DNA of 64,000 nt, from contig CM049307.1 in the NCBI GenBank assembly GCA_026874595.1, positions 60,456,870 through 60,520,869 of the forward strand. The letters are read 5' to 3'. This document shows, one piece after another, positions 11,281 through 23,125 of the stretch (positions within the stretch are counted from its first letter, which is position 1; each line of letters opens with the position of its first letter). The position numbers and the translations under genes are program-made. This DNA comes from Sipunculus nudus. Taxonomy: Eukaryota > Annelida > Sipuncula > Golfingiida > Sipunculidae. A model generated the notes under the pieces. That model made no database searches, was not told the origin of the DNA, and saw only the letters and a list, made by a program, of their open reading frames with translations.

Positions 11281-14200
11281 GGATCACTTGCATAAAAGCC
11301 AGGTGGTGCCGCCTGGGCATGACTGGAAAGAACATTCAAGTGAATTCCCTTATAAATGTGCATCATTATTGGATATTCCATTTAAACGCTCAAAGGAAAA
11401 ATGCCAATGAAACTGAAACGTAGGACAGATTCAAACATACAATTGTCAACATACATCAGTCAAAAGAAATCCCGGTTTCAACGTCACCTTCTGCATCTAC
11501 ATACATCGCAGATGACGCCCTAGGAATCCAGCGGCCGGGTGGAGTCAACCAGTCCCCTTTCTTCCTCTTTGTTTTAATCTGTTGTATTATGTTGTTTCGA
11601 AAAATGTGCATCCGCTGAAACGATTTCCACGAAACTTTCGGGGGAGGCGGGTTGGGACATGGCCCAGGAATGTCCCAAACAATTTTTGTGCTGATCCTTT
11701 TGGATTTGCTTCGCCTTGTTGACAATCTGAATACCAAATACAGACTGTCACCTGCTGCCATCTGTCAGCTGATTTTGACACTACTAGTGGAATCCGGGCT
11801 ATCGTGAGACATTCGCCCCTCTTTCTCCATAGAGGACTTACTCATTTCATCCCTATGATAAATTGGCGTGCACCAGGGATCAGAAAATGGAAGTCGTTTC
11901 TGGCCTGCCCTCGAGCAGAGGTTAGGGACTTCACAGTCATCACTTGGTCCACCTTAAGGTGTTAGCTTGTCACTGCATACAAGTTCCACTTAGTGGCGTT
12001 GGACCAATCACTTATAAAACCTTTGCCTCTGATATGCCAAAGTTGAAATGGCCACTGTTCAGCAGCAGGTGATTGCTTCACTAAAGGGATAAGCTTGCAT
12101 CCCCAGGCTTTAGGGACAGTTATTTAGTCAATTATAAGATTTAGCTCAAGGACTAACAACATGTTAATTTAGGCTTAATACTAGCATTTATTTCAAACTC
12201 GGACAGGTCTTTCGGCCCTTATGGTAAATTTAAACTAAATTCCTTTGTTGTTTCATTTTTGCTGTTGGTGAAATCCTGCAACATGGCCTTGTCCAGGATT
12301 CCAGATCTGCACCAATATAAAACAGGGTCTTGCGTGACCGCTGGGTACAGTGGGGTTATTTTCCCTTGCGCAATGCTGAATGCCATATATACTATAGTTA
12401 CCTTAGACGTCACATCCACTGTCACTTAGGTCACATCAGAAAACATGTTCTTTTCAACAATAATTTGTTAATTATTTTATTAGATTTTGATTTTTTTTTA
12501 ATTATTATCGGTCGAGACGAATTTTTCGTGCCTAGCATTTGACCGATCTTGAAATGGTGCATATAAAAACATAATTTTCTGTGATAAGTACATGGGTGCA
12601 ATTTCCTTTTGCAATGTGTGTGTGTGTGTGATGGGGGGGGGGGCGGTAACTTCGACTCCACATTTATTTCAATCCACAATTACACACAATTGCACAGGTG
12701 GAGAATATAGGCCTACAATATTAAAACTTCGATCCCTCTCCAAACACATATATACGTTTTCTTAATAAAAAATAATGATGTCAATGGTGGACCAAGAACC
12801 TAATTAAGAGGGGGAGGTAGAGGGCAAGTATTTTCATGATTAAAAGGAGTTATTTAGGAGGTGATATCCCCTCGAGAGCCGTGACATATTTTTTCACAAT
12901 TTCTATTAAAAATATGTGCAATTATTAAGCAATTAAGGTATTAAATAACAAGAAATATTCGCTACAAGAACTAACAAAAAATAAACCCTTTGCCCTAAAA
13001 ATTTTAATGACTGCCCTAAAAATTTTAATGACTGTGTTTTACAATGTCATGGATACGTGTGAATTTGATATTTTTGTCAATTCTGAAAACCAGTTAATTG
13101 ACAGTTATTGTTAAGCTCAATTTAAATAACTATTGCAATGTGAGCCTATATTGTATGGAAATATAAAATTTATTTAATTGGCAAAATTTGTTGGGGGAGA
13201 GACATAAAATGGTATATACCCCCCTCGACCGAAAAGTTGAGGAACGACATGAACGCCCATGGACAATTAGAAATAAATTACCCTTTGAATGGGAATGTTT
13301 CACTGATATCACACGTTTTGTTTAATTCGTTTTATTGAGAATGAACACCAACTGAAAACATTACTGCAGACTTGGACCCTCGAAAACAGAAGCGGTGTTA
13401 CGTCTGACATTTTAGATGTGGTCTTGAACTAGAACTGGGGCAATATACCATAGACCTTCTGTATGACATCAGACAAATCATTCATACAACTCTACCATTT
13501 ATAGCTAGGCCACGGTCTGATTTGTGCACCATGCAAATAAAACCGTGCTACTTGGGAGCTTTATAGGACACTGGAGGTGTGACGTCACGGCTATAAGTCT
13601 ACCCTGTATAAACAACAGCAAGAAGGATAATGTCACGCTGTGAACATTGTGAACTTTAATAAAAATCAGGGGTCAATTGAGTGCAATTTCTAAGAGCGCT
13701 TTTTGTTATATAGTCTTGTAAATACAACTAGAATCAATATTCACTTTACGGTTATCTGAACATTGTTTGAACTTAACATATGCCCCCAGATGACTGAAAG
13801 GCGACATTATTTTTTTTTATATCCGCGTCCTATGTATGTCTTTCTTTTCTTTTCTTTTTGGTAATAGAAGAATGTCATACATCTGTATACACATGTGCAC
13901 GAGCGCAGCAGGTTTTCAGCCAGCCCGTATGTATATATATGTGGCTAAATAGATGAGCCGTTTGCTTAAATGCGTATACAATTTTCAATCTGACTTCAAC
14001 TTGTCCCGGGAGGGGCCGGGGGATTTTATGATTTCAGAGTGATATAAGTAATAACTCACTCTGTTATTTGCTCTTTCAGATTCCTTTATCAAATATAATC
14101 GGTCAAACACATGGTTATGTTACACTTTTGATGGTTACGTATCATAAATTATCCAATAACATGCATTAAATTGTGCAGCAGCGATTGATTTCCTTTAAGG

Positions 14201-16735
14201 GATTAAAAAGTATATCTTATTATATGGGCACGCGGGAGACAGCTAGCGTGCCAAATGTCTTTAAATTAAAATTTTATTTAAACTTTTTTTTTAATTTTAT
14301 GTGGGTTGTTCAAATAGTTAGCTTGTTATAAGGATCCAAATGTTTTTTACCTACCAGTATCCTATGCAGGTGCAAATAAGGTATGCTTATTTCCACTCTA
14401 CATGTAAGATAAAACTTATATGTGTGAGTGTAGAAATTCGTCTAGAACAGCCCTAAAGACGGCATGGCTGAAAATGATAAAATGAAGGTTATTGGCCGGT
14501 CTTACATATATGTATCTTTGAGATCCAAAACTTGACACAACATAGTCTGATACGCATTCTATGTTGTTTATAGTTTTAGGGGTTTTTTTTATTAAGTAAA
14601 TTTACACTTATTTTGACATCACAGGCATGTCATCTAATATGTCCTAGACAGAATCAATGGTATGATACATTATTGAAACAACAACTAACCATAATAGCAG
14701 GTGTCAATTCGTTTGAACTTTACCCAGTATATACTGAACCAAGAATTGACAGCAGTACGGTGAGCATATGGAGACAGTCTTAATACAAGAACTGCTGATG
14801 AGGTGCCAGCCGTACACTGCATGATAAGAATTCAGACACCATGCAATTAAGTAGACCATATAAACATATCGTCTAAATATTCCTCAGGCTATTTGTGTTA
14901 CTTAATTAATTTAAGCTTGTTTTCTCCTGTATTAACATATACATTTTCAAAATATTTAATAATTAGTTTACTAATTTAATTATCTGCAGACAATAGTTTA
15001 TCTTTAAAAACTTATTTAATAGCCAGCTGTTACATTTCCATGTCATTATAAATGTTTTAGACTTATGATTAAGATACTTTCGCTCTAAACTTTGACTACA
15101 AAATGCATTTCCGTATAAAAAATAAAAACCTTGATTTTATTTATAAGGTACCCAAATCGCTAAATGTGTATGTCCCTATATAAAGCCCCTATGTATGGGT
15201 GGACTTAAACAATCTTTCTTTGTATAAAACTGAACAAAAATTGTCAAAGAGAATATACATAATATAATTTTAATGTAGTTGTTACTTAACGCTTCCTTCG
15301 TCGATGAAACGGGAATGCAGCCTGAGGAAGCAAATACGAACTATAATTTAATATAAGAGTACATGCATACTATGGAAATAGTAACTATATAAGTCTAGAT
15401 ATACGTGCTTATGAAAAAGGAACTCCGTAGAAAACCACCGACTTTGACGGGCCCACGTAAAACACTCTCTCATATATAGCCACTCTTCAGACATATTTTG
15501 AATTCCTATGAATAAATAAACCTATTTAGCTCGCTCCGCAACTAATAATTTTTTTGTAGGCATTCTCAACTAAGTTTGTTACTCTTGTATAGGAGCTCTG
15601 ATAGCTAACGAATTACGAACAATAATATGTATATTAGTCATAACCTGACCCATATACGCAAAAATAGAAATCCATTTACACTCAATTGCCCTCAGTTACT
15701 GAACACGTGTGTTCACTCCACTTATATTGGCATGCCCTAGATAAAAATTTATTAGGCCTACTGACTTTTGTAGGAGCTACGAATGCCATTAAATTATGTA
15801 TAACACTAGTCTGAAATATATTAAAGAACGGTCTACAGGTAATTCCTGAAAGGAAATGTTCTTATACAAAGCCTTTGCATGGGACGGTTGTACAAGTTTA
15901 TTTGCATCTGCAAGCTGTCAGTATATACGGTCCTTGCGTCAATTTTGACAAACAAATAAACGTGACCTAAGGGGGGGGGGGTTGTTAAACATATATGTGT
16001 TAGGAAGGTGAAATGTCAGGAGCTGGAAAACGCCCTCAGCAAAAATCCAGTTACGTCTGACTCACCGCCTGGTGTCCTTGTGCAATGTGTTTGGAATATT
16101 TTGGTGGCCCCCGACATGTCATAAACACGTTGGTAAAAGATAAACAAACAGCCTGTATTCGGTGGGAATGGCGTTTTATAGTCTTTTTTTATAAAGTAAA
16201 GCGACTCAAGGGGTTATCTTAATCAGTTTATAGACGCCAGATATCGGAAGAGGTTGACCTGTTCAACATTTCCTCTATATGCATGTACATGGAATTTCAT
16301 TCACTGTTTAGAAATCTTAAATTTTATAAATCATTTATTGTACCGTATAAATAAGCACGTGATCGACCTATGTATGTGTAAGCAGAAAACAGAATTAACG
16401 AACGCTCTTTAACGTTAATCATTGGGTCAGATATAAACACCCATGTAAGTGTTTTGCCCTAAGAACGAGTTTTCTGATAGAAATGTATGCATTGTGCAGA
16501 AATTTAAGGGTACACGATCGAAAAAATGTGGCATGAGTTAAAAAGGCCTTATATAATTATAATTAATTAATTTGCCAGTTTGAAAGTTCAAGGTTTTACG
16601 GATATATACAAATTGATATTTAATTCATGTAACATATATACATTTGATACATGTCACTCATTAATAGATAGATATATAAATTACTTTTGTAGAGGTAATT
16701 ATAGTAAATGAAGTGAGAGTTGTGGCTAATATTAA
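11278..16735. other. Intergenic, AT-rich, no gene recognised
   Basis: No exon, tRNA or bounded transposon could be supported over about 5.5 kb. Visible items are a degenerate GGTGGCGCCACC box near 11302, a (GT)n plus G-run at 12616-12645, and a 23-bp direct duplication at about 12989-13035 ('ccctaaaaattttaatgact' twice). A G run sits at 15970-15979, and a 35-bp block at 16098-16132 is shared with 58158-58192. The open frames at 11456-11761 and 13130-13312 have no recognisable product. Confidence 0.45.
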
Positions 16736-16908
16736 AAGACACGTATATTCCGGTTTGACACCATCGAGTACCATCAAATATGGCTGCGCCCATAGTGGCA
16801 GGTGTGAACCTGAAATGTACAAAGTAAACACTGGTAAACGTCATATCAAATTGCATATTGACAAGCTGATACTCTAGGAAGTATCTCCAAGAACAGAACT
16901 ATTCGAAA
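16736..16908 (+). promoter_or_regulatory. ELP6 promoter/5' UTR with a short upstream ORF
   Basis: The region contains 'caaatatggctgcgcc' at 16775-16790, which resembles a YY1-type ATGGC site at a housekeeping start. That ATG opens a 15-codon upstream ORF (16780-16827, starting M-A-A-P-I-V-A-G and stopping at TAA). It ends 81 bp before the ELP6 ATG and is in the same frame as ELP6, separated by its stop. No TATA box is obvious. The transcription start is inferred, not seen. Confidence 0.4.
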
Positions 16909-17874
16909 ATGCTGCCTGAACTCGACAGCCTTTTGAGGCGTGGTTCCCAGCACTCCGTGGAAGGGGGAACGTTCATACTGTGCAGTCAACAAGGGGCTGA
17001 TGCCACATTCATACTTCACCATTATATATCCAGTACACTAAAAGCCGGAGGTCATGTGTGTCTCCTGGCACTGTCACAAGCTTTTGTTCATTATAACAAC
17101 ATAGCCAAGAAACTGGGAGTAGATTTACAGATTTCAAGGAACGATGGCAATTTCGTTTTCATTGAAGGAATGAAAAACATTGGCTCTTTAATTGTGCAGG
17201 AATCTGCAGAAAGTGCAAAAAAGGAAAGATCAGAGAAAGCATCAAAAGCACATGCAGAGGCTGATGAGTTCTCTTTTGTAACAGACAAATCACAGTCACT
17301 GAGACAGCTATATATGTTTGTGACTGACAGGTGTATGGCGCTGCTACAGCAGACTGAACAGTCTGTTGTGTTCCTGGTTGACGAACTGTCACTCCTGCTT
17401 AGTTTGGGTCTTGCTGTTAGGGACATTTATGATTTTGTTATATATGTAAAGAGAAAACTGTTGAAAGAAGGCAAGGGAAAAGTGAGCATAGTTGTCATGG
17501 TAACAAAGGAAGATGTTGATGAGGACAGTCTGTTACTATACAACTTGTTGAGGCACCAGTCTGATCTAGAAATTCATGCCAGTGGACTAAAAAGTGGTTA
17601 CAGCAAAGATGTGCATGGCCAGGTATAATGGTTTCTCAAAGAAATGTTTGCTTACTTGATTAAACTTATATTACATAGAATCCCCATTTAAGAGATATTT
17701 TTAGTGCTTGCAGGGTTTATCAGCAAATGAAGGATTTTAGGTTTCAACATGGACATGGATTAGTAAAATGTATATCAGATTATATGCAAATTAAATAATA
17801 ATTTTATATTCTAAAATTTCAGACTTTTATATACTGGTTGATTTTAATATTAACTGTGTTATGACTGTATGTAG

Positions 17875-17958
<84 letters not shown>

Positions 17959-18316
17959 TCAAGAATATTGCTAATTATTCTGTCAGCAGATTTGTTAAAT
18001 GTTAAAATTAATGTCAAATTACCTGCTTAAAGGTTAAAGTGCAGATTTGCTGAAGAATTACCCAGTTCCCTTAATGATAAATCAGGTAATTATTAAAACA
18101 TTACTCTTTACATTACAACTGATCTATTTCAGTTTCATCAGACATGCACTTTAAGACATTATGAGAACAAATGTTTTGTTATTCCAGCTGACCATCACAT
18201 GGCGGGATGCTGCATCGCTTACACAAGGACGTCCTGAACAAAAGAAGATGCAGTTCAAAATATCAGACAAGACAGTTTCTTTCTTCGCACGTGGAACATC
18301 TAGTGCAGTGTTGTGA
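16909..18316 (+). CDS. ELP6: Elongator complex protein 6 (two exons)
   Basis: Exon 1 is 16909-17622 (238 codons, ending ...K-D-V-H-G-Q) and exon 2 is 18188-18316 (42 codons plus TGA). The intron is 17623-18187, GT-AG, phase 0, giving 280 aa. ELP6 is one of the three RecA-fold subunits (ELP4/5/6) that form the hexameric ring of Elongator, the cytoplasmic complex that modifies wobble uridines (cm5U family) in tRNAs. The match to animal ELP6 is clear along the length: an N-terminal L-x-x-L-L-x-R-G region; 'KAGGHVCLLAL', 'HYN', 'KKLGV' and 'FIEGMK' around residues 45-90; 'VVFLVDELSLLLSLGL' near 155-170; and a C-terminus with 'DVHGQLTITWR', 'KISDKTVSFFARG' and final 'SAVL'. As in other ELP6 proteins, no Walker A loop is present. 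An acidic, Lys-rich insert at about residues 100-125 (K-K-E-R-S-E-K-A) is longer than in the human protein. The intron holds a 77-bp AT microsatellite. Reading through the donor would add one Val and stop at once, which supports splicing. Confidence 0.95.
17879..17955. repeat. (AT)n microsatellite in the ELP6 intron
   Basis: A perfect AT dinucleotide run of ~77 bp lies in the middle of the single coding-region intron. Confidence 0.97.
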
Positions 18317-18342
18317 TGATGCTGAGTTTGAAATTCCTATTG

Positions 18343-18348
18343 AATAAA
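18343..18348 (+). terminator. ELP6 polyadenylation signal AATAAA
   Basis: A canonical AATAAA lies 27 bp after the stop codon. GT/T-rich sequence follows within 40 bp, consistent with a very short 3' UTR. Confidence 0.6.
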
Positions 18349-18389
18349 CTTCCTGTACAACTGTCCTTGCTGTGTTAATTGGGGATATC

Positions 18390-19035
18390 TTTTCACCTCT
18401 GTAGTACTCTGTTGCACCAATACACTCTTACAACTGTTTGCTCGGTGGATATACACTGCAGTCATCTTAGATCTCCTTCATTATAGCTGATGCTTTGTAT
18501 AGCAAGAATCTCTGGGTTCCACCACCAGGGCTGGCCTAGAGCAAAGCATTGTGATAAGACCAATGAGAGCATGTTCTTGCATTGTGCATCAAGCTCTAAA
18601 TTTTAAACATGCAACTCCTGCTCTTGTTTGTCTGATTACAATTGTTCTGGTGCAGGGCCATGAAGCATACATTTATTATAATACAATGTATATAACATTT
18701 TGGTTCAAATTGCAAGCTTATCTTTTCCTAGTACATATAAATATAACCAGACCTTTCCAATACACACGCTTATTATGGATACTAGATTTAATATATGATA
18801 TTTAAATAGACCTTTTTTTCCAGTTTAATTGAACATCTCTCAGTTTTTGCTCCTTGGATTGTTCTGAAATTTTATGTCCCCATCGTTCCTGAACAGCTTT
18901 ATCCATTGTACAGGGAGCTTGTGGCACCACCTATGTAGCTAGCCCATGAAATTGGCCTTGCCAAGGTGGGAGACCTTATGTATCAACAATGAATATGTTA
19001 ATCAGTGGATTTGCTTCAACTTTTGATTTAACACT
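18390..19035. other. Intergenic downstream of ELP6
   Basis: No gene was recognised. A lone degenerate box, 'gtggcaccacct', at 18919-18930 recalls the array palindrome but is not in an array. Confidence 0.4.
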
Positions 19036-19216
19036 GTTTTTTCCCTTATCCCTGTGTTACAAAGACATTTTGCTCCAGGGAAAATAACGGACCAATCCTG
19101 GCTGAGCCCCCATATCGAACAGAGACATTTTAATCTGGTGAAAATAATTGGCCGATCCAGGATTTGAACCAATATCATTGGCAAAAATGTCTGGCATTCC
19201 AACCCCCCTGCTAAGA
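19036..19216 (-). repeat. Possible tRNA-derived SINE fragment
   Basis: On the - strand the segment opens near 19215 with CTTAGCAGGGGGG and contains GGTTCAAATCC at 19170-19160, a good RNA polymerase III B box. The A box is poor. The body repeats a motif twice (CCTGGATCGGCCAATTATTTTC-like, then CCAGGATTGGTCC), about 70 bp apart. There is no folded tRNA, so this is not a functional tRNA gene. Confidence 0.35.
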
Positions 19217-19276
19217 AAGCAAGCTTGATTAGTGAGACCCTTCAGTCTGCTTTTATATGCACCTCATATAGCCGAA

Positions 19277-21943
19277 AAAAATAAACAAGGCCTACAGGCC
19301 AAATGCGAACCTCTGCAAAGCTTGGGAGTATAAATGGAGGTTTATTTTTAAAATTAAAGATTGATCCTCTTACGTCCTGCATATCTACCTTAGTCATTAT
19401 GTTTTCAGCAAAAAGGACGTTTCGGACCTGCAAGTTTCAGACTAGGACATTTTAAAACTAGAATATGGGTAGTCGACAAGCGACCATGTGTATCTAATAA
19501 AATCAGAGTGGGACAGGTGAAGTGAGGCATGGATTAAGTGGCAAGGGGAATAGAGTGAGGTGTGTTGCATATTAGCACAGATGTCTGCAGCATAAACGTG
19601 AATATAGGTGGCGCCACCTGTCAAAATCGAGAAAGCTGTCAAGGATGTATAAACCTGCAAAATTTCAAACCACAAAAGTCAAACCACTGCTGAGATATGA
19701 GTGATTTTATCCCAAGGCAGATGAACAGATAGAAGCTGTGCATAAGTGGTTGCAGTTGGCGCCACCAGTTTTGCCTATGATGAAGAGCTATTTGAGATCT
19801 ATACACATGCAAATTTTTGGCCCAATCAGTCAAACGGTTCCAATATATAAGCTTAGATGTCTACAGAGTAAATGTGAATAAAGGTGACGTCAACTATCTT
19901 AAAATCGAGAAAGCTGTCCAGGATGTATAAACCTGCAAACTTTCAGGTGGATAACTCAAACCACTGCTGAGATATGAGTGATTTTATCCCAAGGCAGATG
20001 AACAGATGGACGCTGTGCATAAGTGGTTGCAGGTGGCACCACCAGTTTTGCCTATGATGAAGAGCTTTGTGAGATCTATACACATGCAAAATTTTTGCCG
20101 AAAGGGTCAAAAGGTTCCCGAGATATGAGCTTGAATGTTTGCAGAGTAAACGTGAATGTTGGTGGCGCCACCTGTCATAAAATCAAGAAAGCTGTCCAGG
20201 ATGTATAAACCTGCAAAATTTCAGGTGGATAAGTCAAACCACTGCTGAGATATGAGTGATTTTATCCCAAAGTAGATGAACAGATGGACGCTGTGCATCA
20301 ATGGTTGCAGGTGGCACCACCAGTTTTGCCTATGATGAAGAGCTATGTGAGATCTATACACATGCAAAATTTTGGCCCAATCAGTCAAACGGTTCCCGAG
20401 ATATGAGCTTGGATGTCTGCAGAGTCAACGTGAATGTAGGTGGCGCCACCTGTCATAAAATTGAGAAAGCTGTCCAGGATGTATAAACCTGCAAAATTTC
20501 AGGTGGATAAGTCAAACCACTGCTGAGATATAAGTGATATTTTCCCAAGGCAGATGAACAGATGGACGCTGTGCAAAAATGGATGCAGGTGGCCCCACCA
20601 GTTTTACCTATGATGAAGAGCTATGTGAGATCTATACACATGCAAAATTTTGGCCCAATCGGTCAAACGGTTCCTGAGATATGAGCTTGGATGTCTGCAG
20701 AGTGAACATGAATGTAGGTGGCGCCACCTGTCATAAAATCGATAAAGCTGTCCAGGATGTTTAAACCTGCAAAATTTCAGGTGGATAAGTCAAACCACTG
20801 CTGAGATATGAGTGATTTTATCCGAAGGCAGATGAACAGATGGACACTGTGCAAAAATGGTTGCAGGTGGAGCCACCATTTTTAGTGTATGTTATAAAGC
20901 TATCAAAGGGCTACATTTGTGCAAAATTTTTAGCCTGATCAGTCAAAAGGTACCCGAGATATGTGGGTTTATGAGTGGAAACAGACACACTAATGGACGC
21001 TTGGCAGCAAGGAAAAGTCAGCCAAAAATGAGGGCGCAGCAGTTCACATGTGACCTGATGATGAACTCGATTCACTTAAAATGCAAATATAGTTCCAATA
21101 ACCTGGTAATTCTGCATCTAGACATTGTGTCTAGACGTCTAGACGCTGTGTCTACACGTCTAGACACATTGTCTAGAAACAAGTAGACCCAGGTCAGTTG
21201 CCATGGTGATGTCTGGACCCCCACCTGGTTTTACTCTTGACTTGGCTGCTGAAACTGGGCATGTTGACAAATCTGTTTTCAAACACAGAAAGCCTTTTTC
21301 AATTGGCAACACTGCACTTTTAAAGCTGCATTTACCCAATTTCTTCCTATAAAACTGGCAGAACCCTACCATAGAATAATTCTTGTAAAGTTTAAACTAA
21401 TCAGCTTAACATTTTCTTTTAAAAAAAAGTGCATAAGCTAGAAGAGTCTAAACTTACATTTTTGCTTGTAAAAAACGATCAATGTAGGTGGGGCCACCAA
21501 CACCTCAATTTCAGATATGACTCATGTGACAAACATTGGCATAAAATTTGGTGATGACAGCTTCAGCTGTTTTTTAAGTTTAGTATGCTTTTTTGCACAG
21601 ATGACCAAGTTCAACTTCCTGGTATTTGGTAAAAAATCATCATACTGAAACCATTCGAACAAACTTGAGAGAGATTGTTCCAAGGAACATTTCTGTGAAA
21701 TATTGGACAATTTGGCTGGACAGTTTCAGAAGATTTTTAAAGGTTTTGTTTTAGCTTTTTCTCTTTAAAATCTAAATTAATGCAGATACCCAATAATTAG
21801 CTCCAGGGCACAAAGTTTCACATGCGACCAATTCCAACATGTAATTTGAAGCTGCTAGCTCTGACGGTTCCTGACTTACAGCTGTGGACGGCTGACAGCG
21901 GACGTAAGATGCTGCGCCATCACATAAGCTCACAGGTTCCCTA
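19277..21943 (+). repeat. Element B: ~2.7-kb repeat with a ~278-bp dimeric tandem array
   Basis: It starts 'aacaaggcctacaggcc', the same start as element C at 38783. The array palindrome lies near 19605, 19757, 20033, 20160, 20309, 20440, 20587, 20716 and 20866. Spacing alternates ~149 and ~131 bp, so the unit is ~278 bp. The two halves share a 'gtcaaac...gagatatgag' core. After the array come a 21-bp minisatellite (21130-21177), a unique tail, and a terminal block 'gcgccatcacataagctcac' at 21914-21933. The tail runs directly into a MITE at 21944. Confidence 0.85.
21130..21177. repeat. 21-bp minisatellite with TCTAGACGTCTAGA palindrome
   Basis: Three units begin at 21130, 21151 and 21172. 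The first is the perfect 14-bp palindrome TCTAGACGTCTAGA, the second has one change, and the third is cut after TCTAGA. The identical arrangement is in element C at 39823, 39844 and 39865. Confidence 0.9.
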
Positions 21944-22226
21944 AAAAGGTATGGTTCTCAGGCACTTTTTTTCAGAAAAATTGCGGGCAGGCAATATTTT
22001 TTTTTACTTTTTTCTGTCTGGTTAAAAAAATGTCATTATCAGGGAAAAGCAAGAAAATTATAGAATATTTTGCTCTAAAGGGAAAAGCACTACATAACAA
22101 AGGAAATCCTATCAAATTTGTATTATTTTATCTTCTTGAAAGATGAAAATAAAAATAAAAATTTTCGATGCAGGGGGTTAAACTTGACGTGGGCAGTGCC
22201 TGAGAACCATCCCTTTTTTTTGGGCC
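21944..22226 (+). mobile_element. Tourist-like MITE, copy 1 (left end truncated)
   Basis: Inner inverted repeats are GGTATGGTTCTCAGGCAC at 21948 and its complement near 22194-22211. The right end is ...TTTTTGGGCC followed by TTA. The left GGCC end is missing because the copy abuts the tail of element B. Body hallmarks are 'catta tcagggaaaagc', 'cactacataacaaagg' and 'tcttcttgaaagatga', shared with the four other copies. Confidence 0.8.
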
Positions 22227-22229
22227 TTA

Positions 22230-23125
22230 CACATGAAACCTTTGTAATATGCATAGTTTAAAAGAATTGGCACCTTTAAGGTTTGGATGGAATCCCACAA
22301 AGGTGTCAAGGTCAAATTAGATCAAAACTCCATATCAGCAGTTCACTGAAATTGTATAAATTGGGAACAGATGTCAACACTTTCATTGGTTATTGGCCTA
22401 CAGTTTGACTGATACTTTATTAGAGGATATAGTCCTTAACCCTGTAACCTCTTGAGATTACAATAAAGCTGTCCTGGTGTTTAATTTACAATCTAGATTT
22501 TAGAAGTACAGAAAATTTGCTCCTGTAGTACAGTTTGTCCAGAAATACAAAGGCCAGTCACACTTGGGCAGCTCTGCTAAAAATCTCCCATCAAAATCTA
22601 TTTCATGGTGACAGATTACATAGGTTACTGTGTCCTTAATTTCTTGTTTCCAAGGACATGTATTCAGGACTTTCCTGAATGTCACATCAGAAGATTCTAG
22701 GCCAAATGGAGACAATCTGTGCCCCTTCTGACTCTCTGGATGCTAAAAATCATGTTTTCAGCCACTAGCTCGCAGATTATGTCACAGTGACCTAATATCA
22801 GGTTCCTGGGGAAATTTGCTTTGGCCCTCCCTAGATGTACAGTTAGAAGTTTCTAGGTCAAACAGATACAATTTGTGCCCTGATTGACTGTCTAGGTGCT
22901 CAAAAGTTAGGTTTTAGCCAGTTGCTTGCAGAATACAGGTCACATGGCAATTAATGCATTATAGTTATACATAGGTCACAGTGACCTAATTTCAGGTTTC
23001 CAAGGAGAATTTTGTGTTTAGTTAGTAAATTCTGGGTCTAGGTGTTATTTATGCCCTGTTAATAGACGAAGAATTGGTAAAGAGTGATAGCTGATTTCAG
23101 TCAGCTGAGCTCTGCTGTTTGTGTT
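22230..23125 (+). repeat. Pearl-like element with ~190-bp units and a palindromic AGGTCA site
   Basis: Two to three imperfect units share 'gtcacagtgacctaat' followed by 'tcaggttcc' or 'tcaggtttcc', a 'ttctaggtcaaa' block, and 'tgtgcccc ... gactctctggatgct'. The 3' end near 23100 has TCAGCTGAGC, as in the other pearl-like elements. A perfect AGGTCACAGTGACCT palindrome lies at 22973-22987, and a one-mismatch copy at 22783-22797. Confidence 0.55.

Noticed and set aside
11142-11423. Arg-Glu and Ser-Leu repeat proteins on both strands
   Set aside because: Produced by the (TC)n microsatellite at 11211-11277.
17091-17426. Antisense ORFs opposite ELP6
   Set aside because: They are shadows of the ELP6 coding frame, without a promoter or splice sites.
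19600-20880. Regular repeats with spacers, considered as a CRISPR array
   Set aside because: The whole unit repeats, not short repeats with unique spacers. The host is a eukaryote, and the boxes are palindromes within a mobile element.
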